A stretch of DNA of 64,000 nt from Solen grandis. Lineage: Eukaryota; Mollusca; Bivalvia; Adapedonta; Solenidae. Shown here in pieces: positions 39,001 to 51,000 of this stretch. How positions within the stretch are numbered: position 1 is the first letter of the stretch; each line of letters begins with the position of its first letter. The notes beneath the pieces are model-generated. The model was not told the DNA's origin. It saw nothing but the letters and a program-made list of their open reading frames with translations, and ran no database searches. The stretch covers positions 46,676,497 to 46,740,496 of the forward strand of contig CM037788.1 in assembly GCA_021229015.1 (NCBI GenBank). The letters are read 5' to 3'. The position numbers and the translations under genes were made by a program.

Positions 39001-42000
39001 AAGATCCCAGCCGAATGTCTGGAGAAAAGGCAAAAGAAACATTGAAAAGGAATCCACTGTACAAGGTGTCTCCACTTATGGAAGGCGTCAGACAGAACAG
39101 CAAACGCCTATACAACCTCCATCAACAACTGAGTGTGGATGAGGCCATGATTAAGTGTCATGGGCAGCATTGGGGAATTGTTGGGGCACCAAACAAACCT
39201 GCAAAGCGGGGTTTCAAAATATTTGTCCTGGCAGATGCTGTGACAGGGTATACCTCTGACTTCATGGTATACCTTAGGAGACAAAAGGAGATAGGGCTCA
39301 CAAAAACCGTTGTTGAGACACTGGTAGAGGAGATCGAAGACAGACACCATATAGTCTTCATCGATAAGTTTTATACATCTGTACCACTGGCCCTATCCTT
39401 ACACGAAAAAGGAACATACCTGTCCGGTTCGTTTAATACCGGAAGAAAATATTGGCCCACAGACCTGAAGATGTCGAAACAGAAGAAAAAGAAAGACGAC
39501 ACGGTTCGTAGCCTGAAGCGTGGTGAATCAATGGCAAGGCAGTCAAAAGACAGGCAACTTCTAGCAACTGTATGGAGGGATAAAAAGCATGTGTTTAACT
39601 TGAACAGTTACTATGACCCTCTCTACAACAGAAGAGAATGCACTGTGGAGCGAAAAGAAAGAAACCAAGATGGCAAATGGAGTAAAACACTGTTTCCTTG
39701 CCCAAAGGCCATTGTTGAATTCAACAAATACATGGGTGGAGTCGACAGACATGACCATCTTCGAAGCAATTATTCCCTCCAGAGATCTTGCACACGCTGG
39801 TGGACATACTTGGTTTGCCCTCGACCTAGCTCTCATCAACGCCTTCGTCATTTACAAGCACCAACATCCAAAGGCAAAGCACAAGAAGTTTCATCTGAAG
39901 GTAATCATCAGATGTTTTGTTAAACTGCCTTGTAATATATTTCTTTTTCATTCTTTTTATTAAATTCGGGATGTATTATTAATTTTTCTTGACTGCACTT
40001 AACATTTCCATCATTTGCATTTAAACATACATTGCTTTGTATTTAAGGTTGCTGAACAGTTACTTGCTGGCTTCAGTGATAGAAAACGAAGACCAAGACA
40101 AACCGATTCGAATGAATTGCTTGTGTCAGCTCCACATGAGGCGGGGGAAATGAACAGTCGTGCGAGAGCGTGTCGGCTTTGCCGGCTTAAAGGACACAAG
40201 ACTGCAAAAGGAAGACCGAAGGAGACGAAACATGGGTGTATGGATTGCAAAGTCAACTTACACAGGTAAACATACACTCAGAGTATTTTTAATAAATTAA
40301 TTAAAGGGCTCAGCGGGAGATACCACACACAACACCAAGAGACTTGTATTTAAAGTCATAATATGTTTAATGGGGGTAATTTCTTAGGCGAAAAGAAATC
40401 TCAAAATATATGTTTGTCTTTACAGAGACTGCTTTGCTGAATATCATAGCAGTATGACGCGTAAAGTGCTTACAATCGACAAATCAACACAAACTGGTGA
40501 TTGCTTACTGACACCAATGAAACTTCGAGTCAAGGGCGCAACAGGTATGGGTAATATAATTATTTCGATCACTTATTTACAAGACTTGTGTAATAGATCT
40601 TGGATAATTCATAGTAAAGTTTTTAAATAACTTATGCTATAGTGAACGACCATGCATTTAAAACTTTTTAAGAGACAGCAATGAACTACATGTATTGAAA
40701 CAAGGAAAAAAAGTGTTGCTTGAAAATTTCGTCTTTTAGTGAGATCAAAAGAAACACCTAAGACACCCGAAAAGATCACTGGTACAAATGGCTATGCTGC
40801 ATCTCATCGATCATTGAAAAGGCCCCTTGCAGAAGCGCTGCAGTCAGATGAAACCAGGTCTAACAAAAGGGCTAGAACCAAGACCACCAAAGGTGAATAT
40901 TTTAATGTAGCTTAAGTAATTTCAAATAGATTCGATTCATGAAGTCTTTTTTGTTCATTATTGTTTTTGCAGCATTTAGATGGCTGTAGTTTCTTATCTG
41001 AGTATGGATCTCTTTTTCTAATGAAAGACTGAATTGTTGCAGGAAACACATCCGTGGGTTCCCTGAAAACTATGAAGACTCGACGTGCAGCAAAAAAGAA
41101 GAGATAGAAAACTTTAGTGATTATGAGAACAGATACAGAACTTAGTGTACAAAACCGTGTGCTTCATGTCACTTGTTTTATGTCATGTTTAGTGTCAATT
41201 GTAAAATTTAAGTTGTGTCAATTTGATCTAAGTTGAGAGACACATATTTCATTGTATTGCATTAACCAAGAACGTATTAAATCGATATAAGTTTAAGTGG
41301 ACCCGGCAAAATGTGAACGGGGCGGCAGGAGCCCAATGCGTACAAAAACGTGGGTTTTACGTGTAGACGTGTTTAATGTCAATTGTGAATTTTTTAGGTT
41401 GAGAGTCATATATTTCATTGTATTGCATTAACAACCCAGAACGTATGAAACCGTATATGTATTTGAGTGGATCTGACAAAATGTGATCGGGACAGATCCA
41501 ACCCACTGCGTACAAAACCGTGTGTTTTACGTGTATCAATGCAGGCTGTCCAGCACTTCTTCACAAAAAATTAGGGCTAATTTTAGGGCTAAAATATGAA
41601 ACAAGAGGCCCATGATGGCCCTAAATCGCTCACCTGAGATAAATAGGTTGACCCAAGGAACATCTGTTCCAATTTATTCTAAAATCTGGCCAGTAGTTTG
41701 AAGAAGATGATTTTTAAAGTTTTCATATTTTTTTTCTTTTTGTAGCCATGGCAACCAGAGTTCTATATGGATCAAGTTTATTTTCGGAACTTTTGTGAAG
41801 GTTGACCCAAGGATCATTCCTGTCAAGTTTAATCAAATTCTGTCCAGTGGTTTCAGAGGAAATGTTGATTAAAGGTTTCTCTATATACATATAAGGCAAA
41901 TAAGCCCCGCCCCTGGTGGCCATGTTTTTTTACGGATCGGAATAATTTTAGCAACTTTGGTAGAGGTTGACCCAAGGAACATCTGTACCAAATTATTTTG

Positions 42001-45000
42001 AAATCTGGCCAGTAGTTTTGAAGGAGATGATTTTTAAAGTTTTCATTTTTTTTTCTTTTTGTTGCCATGGCAACCAGAGTTCTACATGGATCAACTTTAT
42101 ATTAGCAACTTTTGTGAAGGTTGACCCAAGGATCATCGCTGCCAAGTTTAATCAAATTCTGTCCAGTGGTTTCAGAGGAGATGTTGTTTAAAGGTTTCTC
42201 TATATACATATAAGGCAAATAAGCCCCGCCCCTGGCGGCCATGTTTTTTTACGGATCGGAATAATTTTAGCAACTTTGGTAGAGGTTGACCCAAGGAACA
42301 TATGTACCAAATTATTTTGAAATCTGGCCAGTAGTTTTGAAGGAGATGATTTTTAAAGTTTTCAAATTATTTTTCTTTTTGTTGCCATGGCAACCAGAGT
42401 TCTTCATGGATCAACTTTATTTTAGCAACTTTTGTAGAGCCTCACCCAAGGAACATTCCTGCCAAGTTTCATTAAATTCTGTCCAGCGGTTTCAGAGGAG
42501 ATGTCGTTTAAAGCAAATTGTTGACGACGGACGACGCACGACGGACGACGACGGACGCCGGACGAAGGGCGATCACAAAAGCTCACCTTGAGCACTTTGT
42601 GCTCAGGTGAGCTAAAAATAAGGGCAAATTTAGGGCTAAAATTAGGAATTTTATAACAAAAATAGGAAATAAATAGGGAATATTAAGGTATTAATTGGAC
42701 TTACCTTCCTCATTTGGCAAAGCAGAAACTAACATACTGTGCTTTTACCTGTATGAAAGATGTCTTCCAGGGCTTCAGTGTCCCAGGTGCTGTTAGCTGT
42801 GACCTGAAATATACAGGATGGTATAATTATACTTAACAGAAGGGAACACATTTATAAAATTGTGTGGATCTGGGGACTAACTATACACTTGTCAGAGTCA
42901 ATGAATGTTTGGGACAGAAATTATGGCCTCCTCATCTCCCCTTCTAGCCATCACATTTCCACACCAGTCACCTTGATACATTTTTTTCTTTATTTATTTC
43001 AAACATTATTAATTTTACAATTTTACATTGCACAAAATATTGTTTTAGCAGATACAAGTGTATAGCTAGCAACCACAAGAAACATTTGTACAATCACTAT
43101 ATAGTCTCAAAATTCACTATCTGTTGGTATTTAGTCATTAACAAAGGTTGTCATATTCAAAATAAAACATTTCTCAAGAAACATATAACATTCACTAAAT
43201 TCTCCTACAAGTCAAGTAGAAGTATACAGATATTTCCCCACTGATCGCTTGTAATGACTAGTTAGCTTCAATCAAATGATAGACATCAAAGATACCACTT
43301 TGAAATCTTTAATCACGAGGAATAGTTTACACATGTACATATGTCTTCCAAGCTGGAAAGAAAATCATATACACAGTGTTCATTCTTTAACCTCAGTGTG
43401 ATGTTGCATTGTAATGTGTATCTATACATGGTTCATGTTCATTTTTTCTTATCAGATCTAGCTGGAGCACTAATCCTTTTAGACAAATCTTCCACAAATC
43501 TCTTCTGCTTTGCAGCAAGCTCCTCTTTGCTCTTTCTGTTTTTCTCCATTTGCTCTCTTGTCTCCTTCATTTTCTTACTAGCCACATCAATAAGACCTTG
43601 TGCAATTCCAGCTTCATCAAAGTCTTTTTTCTTGATTGCCTTTTTCAGTCTTTCATTAGCTTCACCAAACAGTTTTTCTGCAGATCTTAAGTCTTGTCCT
43701 AGCTGCTTGTCAAGCTCAATCATGGCTTTTTCTTTTTCCTTCAAGGACTGTTTCCTTCCTTCTAATTCCTTCCTAGATTCTTCTAACCTCTTTTGTTCCG
43801 CTTCTGACTCAAGTCGAGCCTTCTTTGCCTGTTGCCTCTCAATCTCCTCTTCCTCAATTCTTCTTTTGTACAAGTTGTGAGCCTTTTTTCCCGCTTCAAG
43901 CAATCCCTTCGTAATGTTCATATCTGCAACACCTCCAGAGCTTACTTTTACAGCATCCTTCACCATTCTAAGGCCATTAATAGAGGAGTCAGAAAGCAGT
44001 GTTCTTTCTTTGCTGAGCATCTTCTTATTTTCTGACAGACTTCTTTCCACTTCCGCATTTCCATGAGCAAAGCATAAAACAGCCTTCACCAAGGGCTCTA
44101 ATACTTTGTATTTTGGTGAACTGTCAGGGCTCTTGGACTGGAGTACTCTGTTCCAATAATCGTCCACTCTAATGTCCTTCTGTGTGTCATCATTTTTCAA
44201 GCTGTCTGGTATGTCTTGAAGTTGGTACATTTTCAATTCATCTGTTACTTGGGAAATACTACTCTCTTCAACCACCTGGGGCACACTTTCTGCAATTCTT
44301 CTGATATTGCTTGTCCCTCTTTCGGATTTCTGTTCCAATGGGTGCAGACATTTAAGATCTTTCAGCATCTCATTGTCCACAGGAAGCCTCTTCTGTAGAT
44401 ACTTAGTGACTGTCTGATAGAACTTTCTCATGTTCATCACCTCTTTTTTTGCCAGGTCAGGTTTCTTCTCTAGAACTTTCTGTGTTGACTGTCCAACTTC
44501 TAAGTCACTCCTCTGACTTTCAGATGACTCAACATTAAATTCCTTCAACTTCTTACCGGTCTTCAGTGTATCAACTCCTGTTCCCTTCAAGAATCTGAGC
44601 ATGAAAGATCTCAGAAGATCCATCATTTCTGAGTGAAGGATGTGAACCAATGGATCCTCTCTCTGGAACAACCTCAGAAACCTATCATACAGAGGAGACA
44701 GACTCAGCAAGAAGTTGATCTGAATCAGAGTGGTAGGAGACTTGAGCATACGACATATCCTGTTGTACCTTGTGTTACTTTCTAACAGCTTTAAGGTTCT
44801 AGACGCTGCAGCTGTCTTTGGCAGTGTGGTAAGAAAGTATTCCACAAGAGGCTCCCAGCTCTTTACAATACGTTCCAAGGCAGGAAGCAGTGACAACCAT
44901 CTGGATTGAACATGCCGAATAAACAGTTCTTCATCAAAGCCAAGGGATGCTTCCACCTCCAAGAAGTCTTCTCTCTTGCATGTGGAATGCTTGAAGAAGT

Positions 45001-48000
45001 AGAAAATATCAATGGCCAATTCTTCTGCTTCCTGTCCATACACTTTCAGGCCTTCTCTGAAAGAGTTGTGAACAACATGCATGTTGCAAGGAATGAAAGG
45101 CAACAGCCAAGGAAACCCTTTTGACTGTACATGTTCATTCACTTTATTCCATATGGTCTTGTTCACATTTGGACCATCAGAGCCTAAATTTAACAGTTTA
45201 TCCAAAGGCAACTGATATCCTGTTTCCTGCAATGTTTCTATAATACTATTGGCAACATCCTCCCCTGTTGCATGTCCAAACATAGCTGCTTTCAAGAAAT
45301 GTACTACAACCTGTCCTTTATCTTCTGACCAGTACCTCACGAGAATATCACACTGTTTCCTTATTTGAGAGTTGGCTGTTTCATCATATTGAATGACATA
45401 CCCTGGAGAGTCGGAGACTTTGCTACAAAGGTCACTTCTAAAATACGGCCCTAATCCATCTGATATCAAGTAGGAAACTTTACTTTTACTCATGGTAAAA
45501 TTTTCTGCAACCACATTACCAGGGAACATCTTCTTGAACAAAGAAGGTAAATCATCACATGACCTGTATTAATAATTGCTATGGGACACTTTCATCCCCC
45601 ATAACAGTTCAGACTGGGTGACAAGATCCTTGGTGCATTTATCAAGACAGGCTACTGTTGATGTACTTGACTTCGGTTTTGTTGTGGATGGACCAGGGGA
45701 TTCCTCTAGAGAGCTGCAGGAGGCAGTAGCACTGCTGGAAGCAGTAGCAGTAGCTGTTGATACTTTGAAATGAAGCTGAGTAGATGAAAATCTAGCTTTT
45801 ACTAACGATTGGTGCTTTGTCCCTCCAGAATGTGCCAGAACTTGCTTGATCCCCGAGTTGTCCACACTGAATGACTTCTTACATAAAGTACAGAAGCCCT
45901 TTGTGTCACACTCATCTGCTTTGCACCACTTTCCAACGAGATGTCCTTGCGAATCTTCTTTCTTCAACCATCCTTCATTGAACTTGGTCTTTCCGTGAGG
46001 CATACTTATTCATACATGTATATTACTGAAAATTTAAATGAAATACAGTTAAGAACAACATATACATAAACACACACCACAGAAGTACAGACCGTAATCC
46101 GTTCAAGTACACCAAACGAACGTAAACGAAACGCTATTCAAACGCAAACGAAACACGAACGGAACGCAAACGAAACGTTAAACGAAAACGTAAACGATCG
46201 AACGTTTCACGGCCGAACGATTCACAAACGCAAACGAACTATACAAAACGATAAACGCAAACGATAAACGCAAACGATAAACGGTATCAAAACGTTTGCA
46301 TTAAACGCTGAGGTATGGGATTCGGATATTCTCTAACTTTATCGTGGTTATGTTGACAGTGCAATTATATTGTCTCAGAAGGAATCGACGAACACTCTGT
46401 CTTGTTGTTTTAATTCCTAAAGTTGTTAAGAGTCTTCTTGTTATGATAACTGTTGACAATCCTTTAGCGTTTAAGTCCAATATGAAGTTCTTTGCCGAAA
46501 CACTCAACCGCCTGCTAGTACCCGCCATTGTTTTGTCTTTCTAGAGGTTGCAACAACTTCACAGATTTTTCGTGAAATTATTTCCAGAATGTTTTTCTTA
46601 CACTTCACCGATTTCCCTCTAACAAATTAGAAAAATAAATTTGATTTTAATAATTCAAATTATAGCCACTAATACTTTTTTTGTGACTTAATTGTTTAAG
46701 TTACTTCCAGCGTTTAGAATGTATAGACAGATAGGTCCAGGGGTACGATTTCACTAGGGTCCCATTAGTCTAGGTTCCGAAATGGTTTGGGTCCGATACG
46801 TGCAGAAAGCAGTGTCAGAGATGATGCGTTTGTGTAAACGGTAAACGAAAAACGATGCAAACGGTGAACGCAAACGGTGAACGCAAACGGAGAACGGTGA
46901 ACGCAAACGGAGAACGGTTCGAAAATAAACGAAGTTGAAATGCAAATGCGTTCGTAATCGTTTATAGATGCATTCAGCGTTTATATCCAGCGTTTATCGT
47001 TTAGAAACGTAAACGATAAACGCAAATGAAACGATTTGCAAACGCAAATGAAACGATGTTCAAACGCAAACGGAACGCAGATTTGGTGTACTTGAACGGA
47101 TTACGGTCTGTATATCCTGTTTATTTCAAAAGTTGTTTAAATACACATCAAAGATTTAGTAATGTAATGAAAGACACAAGATGTGTATCTTTAAACTCTT
47201 CTTAAAGTACTCAGGACATACTCCCGTGTTCATGCTGCACTTTCTGTGAAGGAGCATGAGCTAATTTCCCTCAGATAATCTTCACTGGGAAATCGCTCTG
47301 AAGTATTGCTTCTAAACAACATACCTTGAGAATAACATGTACATCTGCTGTCACTCCAGGTCACAACCAACAACAAACTGGGCACTGAGATCCTCTGGTC
47401 AACTGCCTTTCACAGTATACCCTGAATTAGAACTAAAGACTACATTAAAACACACATTAAGTATGCATTAAATGGAAACATCTTTAGAAAACTGGATAAA
47501 ATTAAAAAAAGTAGGAATTGAAGTAAAAAAGAAGGGCTTTTTTAGGAATTCCCTTTGGATTTTTCATTTTTTTTAGGAATTTTAGCTTAATTGAAAAAAA
47601 TTAGGATTTTTTAGGAATTTTAGGGACGCTGGACAGCCTGTCAATGTGAACTTTGATTTAAGAGTCATATTTTTCATTGTATTGCATTAACAACCCAGAA
47701 CGTATGAAACCGTATGTATATATTTGAGTGGATCTGGCAAAATGTGATCGGGACAGATTCAACCCACTGCGTACAAAACCGTATGTTTACGTGTATAAAT
47801 GTAAACTTTGATTTAAGAGTCATATTTTTCATTGTAGTGTCTTTACCCAAAACATATGAAACCGTATTATACATAACTTGTTAACGCAACAGTTGTTTAA
47901 ATGTGTTAAATCTTAAAATGAAGCATATTACGGAACATTACAATATAGGGTTTAGCTGAAAGCAATAAATAGATGTAGACAAGAGGAGAACTGTAACGTA

Positions 48001-51000
48001 TTTTTTACAAACTTTGTCATTAACAAATAAACCCCTGTAGCGTATAAAAACGTACTATAGAAAAAATCAATACAGATCAATAAACAATAGTAAACATGAT
48101 CCATTGTATGTTTTGATCTTTTTTGCCAAAATGTTGTCATATAAATATTCGAGATGCAGAACTGCCTTAAGTGTACACCCCGAACATAACAGTAAATAAT
48201 AGTTTTAAAAATACCACTCCTTTGCTCTTTTAAGATTATTTTTGAGCATTTAAATATTTATTGATTTTAACTCTCAATTATTGACAATAAATGGTCGAAA
48301 AATTATTTGACAAGTTTATAGTCAATTGACTGTATATTGAACGTTCAAACGTTTTAGTCTTATTTTATTTTTTGTCTTTGATTAAGTTTCAGATCATTTT
48401 CAAAAATTGGTCATTGCATATTTTAAGAAAAAAAGTTTCAGGGTTCCTACGCTGAATCGGGATCAGGTTTTGAAACAACGAAATTTGTATACGTTCTATC
48501 ACGTTGTAGTCGTTCAATGTAAAAATCGACCTGGTTTTGAGGAGAGAAAAAATGTGTACGTTCTAATACGTTACAGGTGCGCAAAGGATATCAAGTTTAA
48601 TGAACACTGGGAAAAAAATGTAGGCTTATAGAGTGTTCACAAGATTTTTTTAAAATTTGTCATTTTTGACCCTATGTTGCCCAGTTCTGAATTCATGTGA
48701 GATTTGATGTAAACAAACATTCTGACCAAGTTACATTAAGACTGGGCTAAAATGTTCCCTAAAGTGTTAACAAGGTTTTTCTAAGATTTTCAAAGATTTG
48801 ACCTAGTGATCTAGTTTTTGACCGCCAAATGACCCAATTTTTAAACCCATCCAAGATATCATATAGACAATCATCCTGACCAAATCAATTGAAGATTGGG
48901 CTAAAACTGTGGCCTCTAGAGTGTTCACAAGGTTTTTCAAAGATTTGACCTGGTGGCCTAGTTTTTGACCCCATATGACCCAATTTTGAACTCATCTGAG
49001 ATATATTATGTAGACAAACATCCTGACCAGGTTTCATGAAGATTGGGCTAAAACTGTGGCCCCTAGAGTGTTCACAAGGTTTTTCTAAGATTTGACCTAG
49101 TGACCTAGTTTTTGATCCCACATGACCCAATTTCGAACTCATCCGAGATATCATGTAGACAAACATCCTTACCAAGTTTAATGAAGACTGGGCTAAAACT
49201 GTTGCCTCTAAAGTGTTAACAAGGTTTTTCTAAGATTTTCTAAGATTTGACCTGGTGACCTAGTTTTTGACCCCACATGACCCAATTTCCAACTCATCCG
49301 AGATATCATGTAGACTAACATCCTGACCAAATTTTATGAAGATTGGGCTAAAACTGTGGCCTCTAAGAGTGTTCACAAGGTTTTTCTAAGATTTGACCTG
49401 GTGACCTAGTTTTTGACCCCACATGACCAATTTTCAAACCCATCCAAAGTATCATATAGACAAATATCCTGACCAAATCCATTGAAGATTGGGCTAAAAC
49501 TGTGGCCTCTAGAGTGTTCACAAGGTTTTTCAAAGATTTAACCTGGAAACCTAGTTTTTGACCCCACATGACCCAATTTCCAACTCATACGAGATATTAT
49601 GTAGACAAACATCCTGACTAATTTTATGAAGATTGGGATGAAACTGTGGCCTCTAGAGTGTTCACAATGTTTTTCTAAGATTTGACCTGGTGACCTAGAT
49701 TTTGATCCCACATGACCCAATTTCAACTTCTTCCGAGATATCATGTAGACCAACACCCTGACTTAACTTTCATGAAGATTGGGCCAAAACTGTGGCCTCT
49801 AGAGTGTTCACAAGGATTTTCTAAGATTTGACCTGGTGACCTAGTTTTTGACCCAACATGACCCAATTTCAAACCCATCAAAGTATCATATAGACAAATA
49901 TCCTGACCAAATCTATTGAAGATTGGGCCAAAACTGTGGCCTCATGAGTGTTCACAAGGTTTTTCTAAGATTTGACCTGGTGACTTAGTTTTAGGCACCA
50001 CATGACCAATTTTCAAACCCATCCAAAATATCATATAGACAATCATCCTGACTAAATTTTATGAGGATTGGACAAAAACTGTGGCCTCTACAGTGTTCAC
50101 AAGGTTTTTCTAAGATTTGACCTGGTGACCTAATTTTTGACCCTATATGACCCAATTTTGAACTCATCTGAGATATATTATGTAGACAAACATCCTGACC
50201 AAGTTTCATGAAGATTGGGACAAACTGTGACCTCTAGAATGTTCACAAGCAATTGTTGACGATGGATGCCGGACGCCGGACAAAAGGCGTTCACAAAAGC
50301 TCACTCTGAGCACAAGTGCCCAGGTGAGTTAAAAATCTTTTGGTTTGGATTTATCTTGGTTTCACGTGATGAGGTTGGCAGAAAAATGTGGGCAACTAAA
50401 GTTAAAAATCTTTTTTGGATTTGTCTGGGTTTCACAAGATATCGGGGATATAAATATGTCTCTTGCTATATTTTGTCAACGTATTGTAGATTGTATATTA
50501 TAAAACTGTTATAGCAATATATGTATTTCAAGCGTATGTGATTTTTATTGAGAATTTAAATATGTGTAGATATTAAGAAGGTCGATAGCGAAATTTAGAT
50601 GTTCGAATTACAAATTTAGAATAGAAAAAGGGTTGACACAGCAATATACCGAGAGAAACTAAATTATGTCAATACTGCCAGACTTTACAAGATATTAATG
50701 CTATTGAGGAAGAATTTCATGTTTTCTTTATCCAAAATATACACATCTTAGACAACAATATCTTCTATCATGGTATAAAGGTAACCGCACTGTTCGTGAT
50801 TTGTATTAGTTGTTACATGCTACTGATTATATACAGTTAAAGCTCTTGTGCAATTATATAAATAAGTTAATACAAACAACTACTAGTTAAATATTGTTAA
50901 CAATATCCTTTGTCATGGTATGAAGGTAATCACACTGTTTTTGGTTGGTATTTTTTGTATATATATATAAAACGTATTTGAATTAAAAATAGTCATGATT

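Larger units (their letters stand above)
41542..47640 (-). mobile_element. 6.1-kb BED/hAT-like transposon with 13-bp inverted ends and 6-bp duplication
   Basis: The ends are CAGGCTGTCCAGC (41542-41554) and GCTGGACAGCCTG (47628-47640), a perfect inverted repeat. TCAATG flanks both sides (41536-41541, 47641-47646). The CAG start and transposase domains point to hAT, whose usual duplication is 8 bp, so 6 bp is unusual. Subterminal sequence is rich in TTAGGAATTTTAGGG-like blocks. The element carries one transposase gene (minus strand) and two later insertions (41601-42614 and 46088-47110). Confidence 0.85.
34559..48587 (+). mobile_element. OTU-piggyBac transposon, 14.0 kb (7.9 kb without its own insertion)
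   Basis: The terminal inverted repeats are CCTTTAGACACCTG (left) and CAGGTGCGCAAAGG (right). A 4-bp flank ATAT lies on both sides (34555-34558 and 48588-48591). Inside the ends, about 75 bp pair as imperfect inverted repeats around TTTTTCTCTCCTCARAACC and CTACAACGT (34600-34690 and 48490-48570). The element carries one spliced locus encoding an OTU-type protease domain and a piggyBac DDD transposase (36184-41107). Its right side has a tandem array that was later split by the element at 41542-47640. CC-type ends and a piggyBac transposase fit the superfamily, but the flank is ATAT rather than TTAA. It sits inside A5, inside a DTWD1 intron, on the opposite strand. Confidence 0.8.
34385..50331 (-). 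mobile_element. Family A element A5, split by the 14-kb OTU-piggyBac transposon
   Basis: The head ACAAGAGGGCCAAGATGGCCC is at 34385. The core runs to 'gcagtcatcattcatat' at 34558 and resumes at 48588 with 'atatcaagtttaatga'. It ends at 50331 with AAAGCTCACTCTGAGCACAAGTGCCCAGGTGAGTTA. The unbroken order of this stretch is shown by the minus-strand reading of F2 near 12990 ('gcagtcatcattcatattaagtttaatga'). About ten core units lie at 48640-50240. Confidence 0.8.

Noticed and set aside
43341..43880. 179-residue Ser/Leu/Phe-rich plus-strand frame
   Set aside because: Antisense shadow of the Glu/Lys coiled coil of the hAT-like transposase.
48885..50209. Several short minus-strand frames with [17 protein letters not shown] repeats
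   Set aside because: These are family A core units read in frame; the same peptide appears at other copies such as 12592-12807.
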